DNA from: Aldehydirespirator sp965116965
GTDB taxonomy: Bacteria; Actinomycetota; Acidimicrobiia; Acidimicrobiales; Aldehydirespiratoraceae
Assembly (NCBI GenBank): GCA_965116965.1
Contig: OZ220743.1
Location: 2,728,001-2,792,000, forward strand
Length of the DNA: 64,000 bases
Reading direction: 5' to 3'
Of the stretch, positions 16,332 to 25,153 are shown piece by piece. Position 1 is the first letter of the stretch. Each line of letters starts with the position of its first letter. The notes beneath the pieces were generated by a model, which saw only the letters and a program-made list of their open reading frames with translations, did no database searches and was not told where the DNA came from. The position numbers and the translations under genes were made by a program.

Positions 16332-16856
16332 GTGGGGCAGAACCAGCGATCGCAGATCGAGATGACGGGCAAGGAGCTCACCCGGTTCATCGACCAGTCG
16401 CGCACCTGCACGATGGCTACCGTCGGCCCCGGCGGCATGCCCCATCTCGTAGCCATGTGGTACGCCTGGCTCGATGGTCAGGTGTGGCTGGAGTCCAAGG
16501 CCAAGGCCCAGAAGATCGTCAACCTGCGCCGCGACGACCGGATGTCGGTGATGATCGAGGCTGGCAACACCTACGACACGCTGCGAGGAGTGTCGTTGGA
16601 GGGCCGCGGGGTGATCGTGGAGGACCCCGACGAGATCTGGAGGGTCGGCGTCAATGTCTGGGAGCGCTACACGGCGCCCTACTCCGAGGACGTGCGGCCC
16701 CTGGTGGAGGCGATGCTGCGCAAGCGGGTGGCGGTGCGCCTCGACACCGACCGGATCCGCAGCTGGGACCACCGCAAGCTGGGCATGGGCGCCATCGAAG
16801 TGAGCGGAACCACGGGCTCGCACCTCGACGGCCCCGGCCTGCCGGGCCCCGGCTGA
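16332..16856 (+). CDS. Pyridoxamine 5'-phosphate oxidase-fold (PPOX/FDOR) protein
   Basis: A 174-residue split-beta-barrel flavin- or F420-binding protein. The N-terminal helix FIDQSRTCTMATVGPGGMPH is followed by LVAMWYAWLDGQVWLES and KAQKIVNLRRDDRMSVMIE, the usual cofactor-phosphate and dimer-interface strands of the PPOX class (TIGR03618/Rv1155-like group). The cofactor cannot be decided by eye. GTG 16332 is chosen because the family start lies just before the helix; a purine-rich GAGGAGCCGAGG is upstream. A second PPOX-fold gene follows at 34 nt on the same strand. Confidence 0.85.
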   Translation: MGQNQRSQIEMTGKELTRFIDQSRTCTMATVGPGGMPHLVAMWYAWLDGQVWLESKAKAQKIVNLRRDDRMSVMIEAGNTYDTLRGVSLEGRGVIVEDPDEIWRVGVNVWERYTAPYSEDVRPLVEAMLRKRVAVRLDTDRIRSWDHRKLGMGAIEVSGTTGSHLDGPGLPGPG

Positions 16857-16890
16857 GCAAAGCCGCCGTCCGAGCGCTAGGAAACGCGGC

Positions 16891-17310
16891 ATGGAACTCT
16901 CAGAGGCAATCGACTGGGCGGCCGAGCGCAGGCTCGGGGTGCTGATCACCATCCGATCCGACGGCCGGCCCCAGTCGTCCGACATCGTCTACTACGTCGA
17001 CACCGGAGTGTTCTGCATCTCGATGACCGTCGGCAGAGCCAAGACGATCAACCTGAGGCGTGACCCGAGGGCCGTGCTGCACATCTCCGACGAGAAGGCG
17101 TGGTCGTACGTGTCGCTCGACGGGACGGTCGAGCTGTCGCCCCCCACCACCACGCCCGGCGACGCCACCAGTGACGCCCTGGTCGAGTACTACGAGCAGC
17201 TGGCCGGGCCGCACCCGGACTGGGCCGAGTACCGCCAGGCGATGATCGACGAGGGCCGGCTGCTGGCCCGCTTCACGCCGTCCAGCGCGGCGGGCCAGAT
17301 CCACCGCTGA
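16891..17310 (+). CDS. PPOX-class F420-dependent oxidoreductase-like protein
   Basis: A 139-residue protein with the compact PPOX/FDOR barrel: RRLGVLITIRSDGRPQSSDI, VFCISMTVGRAKTINLRRDP and WSYVSLDGTVELS, then a helical end with MIDEGRLLARFTP. The pattern is close to Rv1155/Rv2991-type F420-binding reductases of actinobacteria. It follows the previous PPOX gene and precedes an SDR gene by 8 nt, so the three may form an operon. The substrate is unknown. Confidence 0.87.
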   Translation: MELSEAIDWAAERRLGVLITIRSDGRPQSSDIVYYVDTGVFCISMTVGRAKTINLRRDPRAVLHISDEKAWSYVSLDGTVELSPPTTTPGDATSDALVEYYEQLAGPHPDWAEYRQAMIDEGRLLARFTPSSAAGQIHR

Positions 17311-17318
17311 AGCACCTC

Positions 17319-18107
17319 ATGGCGCCATCGGAAGCCGAGTCCTCCAAGGACATCTTCTCGCTGGACGGCAGAGTCGCGATCGTCACCGGAGCCAGCGGGA
17401 CGCTGGGGGAGCGCTACTGCCGCGTGCTGGCCGGCAGGGGCGCCACCGTCGTCGCCGCGGCCCGCCGGCTCAACCGGCTGGAGTCCCTGGCCGGCGCGGT
17501 TGCCAGCATCGTGCCGGTGGGTTGCGACGTGGCCGACGACTCGCAGCTCGAGCGGCTGGTCGAGGTGGCCGTCACCCACGGCGGCCCCGACATCGTGGTC
17601 AACAATGCGGGCGTCACCGACGCAGTCGTGCGGGCCCATGAGCAGGACCCGGACCAGTTCCGGCGCGTGGTGGACGTCAACCTCACCGCCGCCTTCGTGC
17701 TGTCGGCGGCCGCGGCCCGCCGGATGATCGACCATGGCCGGGGCGGCAGCATCGTCAACGTGGCCTCGATGCTGGGAACGGTGGCGTCGGGCGGCAACCA
17801 CCAGGCCGGCTACGTCGCCTCCAAGAGCGGCCTCATCGGGCTCACCCGGGAGCTGGCCAAGCAGTGGGCGCCCGAGGGCATCAGGGTCAACGCCATCGGC
17901 CCCGGCTACTTCCGCAGCGAGCTGACCGAGGAGATGTTCGCGGCCGACGACGCCCCCGGCCTGCGCCACATACAGCGCAACACGCTCATGCGGCGGGCTG
18001 GGGAGATCCACGAGTTCGACGGGGCGCTGCTGCTGCTGGCCTCGGACGCGGGCAGCTACATCACCGGCCAGACGATCCTCGTAGACGGCGGTTGGACAGC
18101 CCGCTAA
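17319..18107 (+). CDS. Short-chain dehydrogenase/reductase
   Basis: A 262-residue classical SDR. The NAD(P) glycine motif is TGASGTLGERYC (about residues 24-35), the fold motif NNAG is intact, and the catalytic set is Ser in NVASMLG with Tyr and Lys in AGYVASKSG (YxxxK). The C-terminal VDGGW is normal. It begins 8 nt after the PPOX gene and ends convergent with the Rieske oxygenase gene, overlapping by 4 nt at the stops. The substrate is unknown. Confidence 0.92.
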   Translation: MAPSEAESSKDIFSLDGRVAIVTGASGTLGERYCRVLAGRGATVVAAARRLNRLESLAGAVASIVPVGCDVADDSQLERLVEVAVTHGGPDIVVNNAGVTDAVVRAHEQDPDQFRRVVDVNLTAAFVLSAAAARRMIDHGRGGSIVNVASMLGTVASGGNHQAGYVASKSGLIGLTRELAKQWAPEGIRVNAIGPGYFRSELTEEMFAADDAPGLRHIQRNTLMRRAGEIHEFDGALLLLASDAGSYITGQTILVDGGWTAR

Positions 18108-19285
18108 TCGGCCGGGCCGGCCCGGCGGTAGGCGTCGAGCACCAGGCCGTGGAAGTGGTGCACGCCGTGCTCGGAGAGGCCCGAGCCGCCCGGGTCGCAG
18201 ACGATGCGGCCCTGGTCGAAAGCCGGGGTGCGCATACCCCGCTGCACGCTCTCGACTATGGCGACGTCCTCGGGCTGGAGGACCTCGTCCATGTAGCGGA
18301 TCGACTCGGTGTCGGCCTCGGTCAGCTCCGATGTCTCGAAGTAGAAGTCGAGGGTCTCCAGCGTGCGCTCCGGCCCGGCCGGGACCATCTGCATGACGCT
18401 GAAGTTGCCCCGGCCCGGATACCGCATCAAGCAGGTGTTCGGCCACAGCCACCACACCGCCAAGTTCTTCACCGTGGACCCGGACACGTCGTAGGCGGCG
18501 TTGGCCGAGTACCCGGCCCTGGCCATCTGGCTGGAATAGATGCCGTGGGTGGTGACCTCGTAGGTGTCCATCTCCACCAGCGTCACGAAGTCCTTGTGGG
18601 CGACATGGCAGTGGTAGCACTCCAGGAAGTTGTCGACCACGTTCTTCCAGTTGGAGGCGATGTCGTAGTGGATGCGGCGCACATGGGTGAGGTCATCCAC
18701 GTCGGGAGCGCAGCGGGCGATCTCGTCGCCGAGGCCCTCGGACTGCTCGGCCAGGGGGGCGGCGGCGGGATCGAGGTTGACGTACACGAAGCCGCCGAAC
18801 TCCTCCGCCTGAACCTCGCTGAGGCAGATGCTCGAGGCGTCGAACCCGGCCACGTCCGCGGTGCGGCGGGCCTGGGCGAGCCGGCCCGTCAGCTCGTAGG
18901 TCCAGCCGTGGTACGGGCACACGATGCTGTCGGTGCGTCCCGATCCGGCCAGCAGCTCGTGGGCGCGGTGCTGGCACACGTTGTAGAACGCCCGCAGTTC
19001 GCCGTCGCCGCCGCGCACCAGCACGATCGGCATGCCGGCCACCTCCAGCGCCACATACGAGCCCGGCTCCCGCAGCGACTCGACGTGGCACACCCACTGC
19101 CAGGAGCGGGCGAAGACCTCGCTCCGCTCGATCTCGAGCCAGCGGGGCTCGATGTAGGCGTCGGCGTGCAGGGACATCGAACGGGTCGGATCGGGATCGT
19201 AACCCGTGGAGATTCCCGCGGTGGAGGTGCTGTCGCCGTTGGAGGGCGCTGGGCGCTCGGATGCCCGGGTCTCGATGCTCGTCAC
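18104..19285 (-). CDS. Rieske aromatic-ring-hydroxylating-type oxygenase, alpha subunit
   Basis: A 393-residue oxygenase. The Rieske [2Fe-2S] ligands are visible as NVCQHRAHELL (Cys104, His106) and CPYHGWTYELTG (Cys123, His126). The mononuclear iron site follows in NWKNVVDNFLECYHCHVAHKD. The overall order and the MSLHADAYIEPRWLEIERS entry are like GbcA or carnitine/betaine-type oxygenases rather than aromatic degraders, but this cannot be settled here. GTG 19285 is preferred to TTG 19294. No reductase partner is adjacent. The lipoprotein gene diverges close by, so the two promoters overlap. Confidence 0.88.
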   Translation of the reverse strand: MTSIETRASERPAPSNGDSTSTAGISTGYDPDPTRSMSLHADAYIEPRWLEIERSEVFARSWQWVCHVESLREPGSYVALEVAGMPIVLVRGGDGELRAFYNVCQHRAHELLAGSGRTDSIVCPYHGWTYELTGRLAQARRTADVAGFDASSICLSEVQAEEFGGFVYVNLDPAAAPLAEQSEGLGDEIARCAPDVDDLTHVRRIHYDIASNWKNVVDNFLECYHCHVAHKDFVTLVEMDTYEVTTHGIYSSQMARAGYSANAAYDVSGSTVKNLAVWWLWPNTCLMRYPGRGNFSVMQMVPAGPERTLETLDFYFETSELTEADTESIRYMDEVLQPEDVAIVESVQRGMRTPAFDQGRIVCDPGGSGLSEHGVHHFHGLVLDAYRRAGPAD

Positions 19286-19365
19286 GTGCCCCAATCTAGA
19301 CGCGGGTCGTTAGCGTGCAGGCCAAGCGGACACCCCGACATGAGGCCCCCGATTTGAAGAATCCC

Positions 19366-20583
19366 GTGACGCCCGCCGGTCGACATCTCTGGACAGCGGT
19401 GCTGGCTCTCATCGTGCTCGCGTCCGTTGCGTGCAGCGGTGACGACACGTCCGCCACACCCGCTGACAACGCCCCGTCGAACGAGACGGCCGGTATGGCC
19501 AGCGCGAACGGCAGCCATCACGACCATGGCAGCTCAGTCGAAGTGACTGACGGCGTGCCGGTGCCGACCGTCGAGATCGAAGTCTTCGAGGACGCGGTGG
19601 AGGGGTGGAACCTCCGGGTCGGCACGACCGACTTCGAGATCGTGCCCGAGAACGTCTCCACCGCCCACATCGACGGGGAGGGCCACATGCACCTTTACAT
19701 CGACGGCGAGAAGGCGTCGCGGCTCTACGGCGAGTGGCATCACATCGGCCCGCTCGCGCCCGGCGATCACGAGGTGCGGGTCGAGCTGTCGGCCAACGAC
19801 CATTCGGCCATGGCTGTGGACGGCGACATCATCGACGCCACCGACGTCATCGTGGCCCAAGAGATGGACGGTCACGCCATGGGCCACGACCACGTCGAGC
19901 CGAGGGAGGCTCCGGAGCCGCACCCGTCGGTGATCGTGGAGTTGGTGGACGACCCTGCCGGGGGATGGAGCCTCCACGCGGTGCCCTCCAACTTCCGTCT
20001 GGCCCCCGAGAACGCCTCCGGCGCCCATGTCGATGGCGAGGGCCACATGCACCTGTACGTCAACGGCGAGAAGATGGCCCGGGTGTACGAGACCTGGTAC
20101 CAGATGCCGCCGCTGCCGGCCGGGACGCATGAGATCACGGTCGCCCTCCAGACCAACGACCACGCCCCGCTCACCAGGGGCGGCGTCGCCATAGCGGCGA
20201 ACATCACGCTGGAAGTGTCCGAGGACGAGGCCACCATGCCGGCAGCGGGCGAGGGCGAGCACGGCGGCGACCATGCGATGGCGGGCTCGCCGACCCAGTA
20301 CGACGCCGACATCGCCGACGCCGTCCAGACGATCGTGGTGGACGTGGTCGGCGAAGCCCCGGTGGGCGGCGTCCAGCGGGTCGAGGCCGATGTCGGCTCG
20401 GTGGTGGCCCTGATGGTCACCTCCGACATCGCCGAAGAGGTCCACGTCCACACCTACGACATCCTTCGAGCCGTGTCCGAGGGGAATCCCGCCCACTTCG
20501 CCTTCACCGCGGAGATACCCGGCGTGTTCGAGGTGGAGCTCGAGGGCTCGGGCCGGCTGCTTCTGCTGCTCGAGATCTCCTGA
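19366..20583 (+). CDS. Lipoprotein with duplicated His-containing domain and C-terminal beta-sandwich
   Basis: A 405-residue exported lipoprotein: basic-hydrophobic signal with lipobox LASVAC (Cys23). Two homologous domains of about 100 residues follow, each with GEGHMHLYIDGEKASRLYGE or a close variant, then a Pro-Leu turn, GDHEVRVELSANDH or GTHEITVALQTNDH. They resemble the DUF4399-type 'HMHLYVDG' domains. The last 100 residues (VGSVVALMVTSDIAEEVHVH, then AFTAEIPGVFEVELEGSGRL) look like a cupredoxin-like sandwich, where usual copper ligands are partly absent. His/Met-rich linkers suggest metal contact. GTG 19366 follows TTGAAGA; GTG 19315 is an alternative. A carbonic anhydrase gene starts 9 nt downstream. 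Confidence 0.7.
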   Translation: MTPAGRHLWTAVLALIVLASVACSGDDTSATPADNAPSNETAGMASANGSHHDHGSSVEVTDGVPVPTVEIEVFEDAVEGWNLRVGTTDFEIVPENVSTAHIDGEGHMHLYIDGEKASRLYGEWHHIGPLAPGDHEVRVELSANDHSAMAVDGDIIDATDVIVAQEMDGHAMGHDHVEPREAPEPHPSVIVELVDDPAGGWSLHAVPSNFRLAPENASGAHVDGEGHMHLYVNGEKMARVYETWYQMPPLPAGTHEITVALQTNDHAPLTRGGVAIAANITLEVSEDEATMPAAGEGEHGGDHAMAGSPTQYDADIADAVQTIVVDVVGEAPVGGVQRVEADVGSVVALMVTSDIAEEVHVHTYDILRAVSEGNPAHFAFTAEIPGVFEVELEGSGRLLLLLEIS

Positions 20584-20592
20584 GGGGCTGCG

Positions 20593-21111
20593 GTGGCGGG
20601 CGACTTCCACCCCAGCACGCCGGACCTGCTAGCCGGCAACGCCGCCTTCGCCCGGGACTTCGACGGCGCCGGGATGTCGGCCGCGCCAACGCGCCGGCTG
20701 GCCGTGGTGGCCTGTATGGACGCCCGGCTCGACGTGCTCAGGATCCTCGGCCTGCGGGCCGGAGAGGCCCACGTCATCCGCAACGCCGGGGGAGTGGTCA
20801 CCGACGACGTGATCCGGTCGCTGTGCCTGTCGCAGCGGCTGCTGGGCACGCGGGAGGTGGTGCTGGTGCACCACGCCGGCTGCGGGCTCCAGCGGCTCGA
20901 CGAGCAACGGTTCCTGTCCGAGCTCGAAGCGGAGACCGGGATCAGGCCCTCATGGCCGCTAGGAGCGTTCGCGGACCCCTACGACGACGTCGTCGAGTCG
21001 ATCCGGCGCCTGCGCTCCTCGCCGTTCCTTCCGCACAGAGACCACATCCGGGGCTTCGTGTACGACGTCGCCGACGGCAAGCTCCACGAGGCCGGCGCAC
21101 CGGCCGCTTGA
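20593..21111 (+). CDS. Beta-class carbonic anhydrase
   Basis: A 172-residue zinc enzyme hydrating CO2. The motif ACMDARLD gives the zinc ligand Cys41 and the Asp43/Arg45 dyad; RNAGGVVTDDVIRSL is the next conserved block; and VHHAGCGLQ gives His94 and Cys97. This is the short beta-CA type found in actinobacteria (Rv1284-like). The GTG start lies 9 nt after the lipoprotein stop, so they form one operon. All active-site residues are present. Confidence 0.93.
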   Translation: MAGDFHPSTPDLLAGNAAFARDFDGAGMSAAPTRRLAVVACMDARLDVLRILGLRAGEAHVIRNAGGVVTDDVIRSLCLSQRLLGTREVVLVHHAGCGLQRLDEQRFLSELEAETGIRPSWPLGAFADPYDDVVESIRRLRSSPFLPHRDHIRGFVYDVADGKLHEAGAPAA

Positions 21112-21146
21112 CTGGACCAGCCGCCGGCTCGGCTAGCGTCGGCGCC

Positions 21147-22871
21147 ATGTTCGACCTTCTCATCCACGGCGGCGACGTGATCGACGGCCGGGGCGGGCCC
21201 CGGCGCCGGGCCGACGTCGGCATCGTCGGGGACCGGATCTCGGCCATCGGGAACCTGGTCGACGGAGGCGCGCAGGCCGCGGCCACCATCGACGCCGCCG
21301 GGCTGGCGGTGACTCCGGGGTTCATCGACGTGCACACCCACCTCGACGCCCAGGTGTTCTGGGACCCCGACCTGTCGCCGTCGCCGCTGCACGGCGTGAC
21401 CACCGTGATCGGCGGCAACTGCGGGTTCACCATCGCACCCCTGGGCGACGACCCGGCCCACGGCGACTACCTGATGCGGATGCTGGCCAGGGTGGAGGGC
21501 ATCCCTCTGGAGTCACTTCAGCAGGGCGTTCCGTGGAGCTGGCAGACCACCGCCGAGTACTTCGACGCCATCGACGGCAACGTGGCCGTCAACGCCGGGT
21601 TCAAGGTGGGCCACTCGGCGCTGCGCCGGGTGGTGATGGGCGACGACAGCGTGCGCCGGGCCAGCACCGGCGACGAACTGGAGGCGATGAAGGGGCTGCT
21701 GCGCGACGGCCTGGAGGCCGGGGCGCTGGGCTTCTCGTCGTCGTGGTCGCGCACCCACAACGACCCGATGGGCAACATGGTCCCCAGCCGCTGCGCCGAG
21801 CGCGGCGAGCTGGTGGCGCTCTGCTCGGTACTGGCCGGCTTCGACGGCACGTCGGTGGAGTTCATCCCCGCACTGGGCCCGTTCGAGGACTGGGCGGTGG
21901 AACTCATGGCCGACATGTCGGTTGCGGCCCGCAGCCCGCTCAATTGGAACGTGATGACGGTCACGGCCCGGTCGATGGAGGGGAACCTGTCAAAGCTGGC
22001 CGCCGGTGATTTCGCCGCGGCCCGAGGGGGCAAGGTGGTGGCCCTGACCGTGCCGCAGATGCTGTCGCTGCACCTGAACTTCAACAGCGGATTCGTGCTC
22101 GACGCCCTGCCCGGCTGGGAGGAGGTGATGCTGCTGCCCAAGCAGGACAAGCGGCGCATCCTGGCCGACCCGCAAGAGCGGCACCGCCTCAACGAACTGG
22201 CCCAGGGCGACCATCCGCTGCGGGCGCTGGCCCATTGGGAGCGCAAGGTGGTGTTCCACTCGCCCGCGCCCGAGAACGAGGGCTGCGCGGGCCGCACAAT
22301 CGGTGAGATCGCCGAGGAGAGGGGCCAGGATCCCTGGGACGTGCTGTGCGACATGGCTCTTGCCGACGATCTGGAGACATCGTTCGGGAACCCGGCCATG
22401 CCTGAGCCGACGGCCGACTGGGAGGCCAGGGTCGAGATCTGGCGCGACCCGCGAGCGGTGATCGGCGCCTCCGACGCCGGCGCCCATCTGGATCTGTTCC
22501 TCACTGCCGACTACGCCACCACGATGCTGGACGAAGCCGTGGTGAAGCGGGGGCTCATCTCCCTCGAGGAGGCCGTGCACCTCCTCACTGAGGTGCAGGC
22601 CGACCTGTACGGCCTGGTCGACAGGGGAGTGCTGGCCGAGGGCGCCTACGCCGACGTGGTGGTACTGGACACCACCGCCGTCGGGTCGCGGCCCACGACG
22701 TTCCGCTCCGACCTGCCCGCTGGGGCCTCCCGCCTCTACGCTGAGGCCACCGGCATCGAGCATGTGGTCTGCAACGGCACCGAGATCGTACACAGGGGAC
22801 AGTTCACCGGGGCCCGGCCCGGCACCCTGCTGCGCTCAGGCACCCACACCACCGGCCCCAGCCTCGACTAG
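21147..22871 (+). CDS. N-acyl-D-amino-acid deacylase family amidohydrolase
   Basis: A 574-residue metal-dependent hydrolase. The N-terminal sandwich and VTPGFIDVHTHLDAQVFW give the HxH metal motif; GVTTVIGGNCGF carries a Cys typical of D-aminoacylases; LGFSSSWSRTH and VIGASDAGAHLD carry later His/Asp ligands. The C-terminal GAYADVVVLD returns to the sandwich domain. These enzymes hydrolyse N-acyl-D-amino acids or related imides. ATG 21147 is 35 nt after the carbonic anhydrase gene, which may be in the same operon. The exact substrate is unknown. Confidence 0.9.
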   Translation: MFDLLIHGGDVIDGRGGPRRRADVGIVGDRISAIGNLVDGGAQAAATIDAAGLAVTPGFIDVHTHLDAQVFWDPDLSPSPLHGVTTVIGGNCGFTIAPLGDDPAHGDYLMRMLARVEGIPLESLQQGVPWSWQTTAEYFDAIDGNVAVNAGFKVGHSALRRVVMGDDSVRRASTGDELEAMKGLLRDGLEAGALGFSSSWSRTHNDPMGNMVPSRCAERGELVALCSVLAGFDGTSVEFIPALGPFEDWAVELMADMSVAARSPLNWNVMTVTARSMEGNLSKLAAGDFAAARGGKVVALTVPQMLSLHLNFNSGFVLDALPGWEEVMLLPKQDKRRILADPQERHRLNELAQGDHPLRALAHWERKVVFHSPAPENEGCAGRTIGEIAEERGQDPWDVLCDMALADDLETSFGNPAMPEPTADWEARVEIWRDPRAVIGASDAGAHLDLFLTADYATTMLDEAVVKRGLISLEEAVHLLTEVQADLYGLVDRGVLAEGAYADVVVLDTTAVGSRPTTFRSDLPAGASRLYAEATGIEHVVCNGTEIVHRGQFTGARPGTLLRSGTHTTGPSLD

Positions 22872-22966
22872 CAGCTCCGTCCACGAACGGGCGGCGGCTC
22901 GCGTCTGGGCACGGACGGTGCCCCGCAGCAGCTCCGTTCACGAACGGGGGCGGCGGCTCGCGTCTG
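22871..22966 (+). repeat. Two direct repeats of about 38 bp
   Basis: GCAGCTCCGTCCACGAACGG followed by GCGGCGGCTCGCGTCTG at 22871-22907 recurs at 22928-22966 with one substitution and a 2-nt insertion. The first copy begins in the amidohydrolase stop region. Function unknown; it may contribute to transcript termination, since each unit is GC-rich and contains CCGTCCACGAACGG-like partial dyads. Confidence 0.65.
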
Positions 22967-23129
22967 CCGCTTGCCTCCCGTCCAAGCGGGCTGCGCCACG
23001 ACCGGCACGCGATCGACGCTCGCTGGTGGCCGGCCGGCCGAGCTAGTATGAGAATTCGTCGTCCTTCCTCCGCTGTTCGGGGCGGCGCGTTCAATCGCCA
23101 CAGCCGCAATTGAGTAGGAGGTTCTGATC

Positions 23130-24050
23130 ATGGCATACGGAGCGCGGTCACGGCTGGCGGCGGGCGGCGGGGTGTTGGCACTGCTGGCGACATTGCTGGC
23201 GACGGCGACGGCGGTGGGGGTGGAATCCGAGCGGGATTCCTCCAAGGACTTCGACACGCTGCGCGCCGCCGGCAACACCGATGAGGGGGGCATCTGGTCC
23301 GACGAGACCACCATGTGGGTGTCCGACGCCGGCGACTCCAAGATCTACGCCTACAAGATGTCGGACAAGTCCCGAGACCCCGACAAGGACTTCAACACGC
23401 TGCGCGCCGCCGGCAACCAGATACCCAAGGGCATCTGGTCCGACGAGGCCACCATGTGGGTCGTCGACGCCGATGACTCCAAGATCTACGCCTACAAGAT
23501 GTCGGACAAGTCCCGAGACCCCGACAAGGACTTCGACACGCTGCACTCCAACGGCAACACCCAACCCTTGGGCATCTGGTCCGACGAGACCACGATGTGG
23601 GTGATCGACGTCCACGACGACAAGATCTACGCGTACAGTATGTCGGACAAGTCCCGAGACCCCTCCAAGGACATCGACGTCGTCCGCGGCAGCGAGTTAT
23701 GGCTCTCCAGCGGCTTGTGGTCGGACGACACGACTGTGTGGGCGTCGGACAAGCGCGGCAGTGGGGACGAGAGCGACGCGAAGGTGATCGCCTACAACCT
23801 GTCGAGCAAGGCGCGGGTCCCGGCGTGCGACCTGGACGTCGAATCCGCCGGCAACAGCTATCCGGAGGGCATCTGGTCCGACGGGACCACCATATGGGTC
23901 GTCGACGGCCGCGACCACAAGATCTACGGCTACACCAAGCCGGCATGCGCGCCGCCCTCGACAACCACAACCACCACAACCACCACAACCACCACCACAC
24001 CGCCGACAACAACAATCATGGGGGGCGTCCACCCGCACGGTGGGCTCTGA
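23130..24050 (+). CDS. Secreted protein of 47-residue propeller-like repeats with Thr-rich tail
   Basis: A 306-residue exported protein. A Sec signal (residues 1-30) leads to about five repeats with 47-residue spacing, each containing GIWSDETTMWV, a Asp-rich strand, KIYAYKMSDKSRDP and KDFDTL. The pattern resembles beta-propeller blades found in surface proteins of several deep-branching bacteria. After the last repeat comes a run of about 13 Thr and then only a short ending MGGVHPHGGL. Thr-rich stretches usually link to a further domain or anchor, so the protein looks truncated or is simply secreted. AGGAGGTT lies 6-13 nt before the ATG. Function unknown. Confidence 0.8.
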   Translation: MAYGARSRLAAGGGVLALLATLLATATAVGVESERDSSKDFDTLRAAGNTDEGGIWSDETTMWVSDAGDSKIYAYKMSDKSRDPDKDFNTLRAAGNQIPKGIWSDEATMWVVDADDSKIYAYKMSDKSRDPDKDFDTLHSNGNTQPLGIWSDETTMWVIDVHDDKIYAYSMSDKSRDPSKDIDVVRGSELWLSSGLWSDDTTVWASDKRGSGDESDAKVIAYNLSSKARVPACDLDVESAGNSYPEGIWSDGTTIWVVDGRDHKIYGYTKPACAPPSTTTTTTTTTTTTTPPTTTIMGGVHPHGGL

Positions 24051-24432
24051 CAGGCTCTGATCCGGCCCTCGGTGAACGCGCCAGCCTGGACTAGTCGAGG
24101 CTAGCGCGCCGAGGTTGATTGGTGTGGGCGCTTTCTCCCGCAACGCCGTCAACTCGACCGCCTGCTCCAGCCCACCGCGAAGGACTGGCTCGAGTCCCGT
24201 CCCTACGAGCTGACCACCATGCTTGAACTGCGCGACGGTTGGCGCGCCCTCAGGAACTAGCAGCCAGTGACGCGATCCAGCCCGGTTCGTGGCTAGAGTC
24301 ACCGGCCGATCGCCGAACCGTGCGCCCCGCGCGGCGCACTCGGCCCTGAGTCGGAGCGCCCGCATGAAGCCCGCTCCCTTCGCCGCCGCGGCTCTCGTTG
24401 CGGCGTTCCCCCACGCCGAAAGGAGCACGTAC
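24051..24432. other. Intergenic region without a clear gene
   Basis: This 382-nt stretch separates the secreted repeat protein from the next gene. Both strands give only short or low-quality frames. One short plus-strand frame (about 24128-24258) ends ELTTMLELRDGWRALRN and could be a gene remnant, but I cannot assign it. No RNA gene or terminator is evident. Confidence 0.4.
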
Positions 24433-25056
24433 ATGCCCTCGCCCGCCCACACGGCCGGAACCCTTCAGATAGCGGCCGCCCTCGTATTCCACCTACCGGG
24501 CGCCCGGCTCGAGTTGAGCAGCCCCAACGGCCACCGCTGCTCGATCGGGCCGATGACCGATCCCCGATGCACCCTGCACCCCGCCGAGTTCCGCCAACTG
24601 GTCCTGGCCGCGGGGAACGGCCGGATGCTCGGCACGATGCTGGGCTTCGCCCTGACGGACGAGCCGACCCTGACCCTGACCTCTTCCGGCGTCGACATGG
24701 AACACCTGGGGGGCGGCCTGTACCGGATCGCGGGCTGCGAGACCACTTCCTACGCGTTCACCACATCGCTGCCCGCAGACCAGGTGGACAGTGTTCTCAC
24801 AAGCCTCAACACGGTCTCTGCCCCCGAGCGCGCCATAGATGATGCGGACACTCCGCACGAAGAGGGGACGGCGCTGTGCGCCAGCCTCGTGCGAGACGAC
24901 GGGCTCGGCGTGACGCTGGTGGCGATCAGCCCCGTGGAGATCAAGGACCTTCCCCGCTGCGAAGCCGTCGCCCGAGCCTCCGTTTCGGCCTGCCTTGTCG
25001 CCGAGATGGAGCAGCTGACCCGAGGCCTCGACGACATCCCCTTCCAGACGCGCTAG
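24433..25056 (+). CDS. Hypothetical protein, unrecognised
   Basis: A 207-residue protein of no family that I recognise. It has no strong signal peptide or membrane helix. It contains alternating strands (LQIAAALVFHLPGARLEL, FALTDEPTLTLTSSGVDM) and a C-terminal helix. ATG 24433 is chosen because GAAAGGAG lies 8-15 nt upstream; the frame is open further 5' but lacks another good site. The TAG stop is the terminal CTAG of a MITE-like element, directly after the last sense codon. Codon usage looks native. Confidence 0.6.
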   Translation: MPSPAHTAGTLQIAAALVFHLPGARLELSSPNGHRCSIGPMTDPRCTLHPAEFRQLVLAAGNGRMLGTMLGFALTDEPTLTLTSSGVDMEHLGGGLYRIAGCETTSYAFTTSLPADQVDSVLTSLNTVSAPERAIDDADTPHEEGTALCASLVRDDGLGVTLVAISPVEIKDLPRCEAVARASVSACLVAEMEQLTRGLDDIPFQTR

Positions 25057-25153
25057 TGGTCCGTCGCTGAAATAATCGGGGTGTCCGGAGCGCTCCCAAG
25101 CAGGGTCTCGGTCCTGCTGCGCTGCCCTAGCCATTTCGACGACACAGCACTAG
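25053..25153 (+). mobile_element. MITE-like element, copy A (101 bp with CTAG ends)
   Basis: This copy matches 38341-38441 (inverted) at 98 of 101 positions. The ends are imperfect inverted repeats, GTGGTCCGTCGCTGAAAT against GTGCTGTGTCGTCGAAAT, bounded by CTAG on both sides. CTAG targets with duplicated TA are characteristic of IS630/Tc1-like transposition, so this is probably a non-autonomous derivative. Its two CTAG ends supply the TAG stops of both flanking convergent genes. Confidence 0.8.

Noticed and set aside
24128..24258. Short plus-strand coding remnant before the unknown gene at 24433
   Set aside because: The short peptide ending in ELRDGWRALRN has plausible composition but no start or match; kept only as a note.
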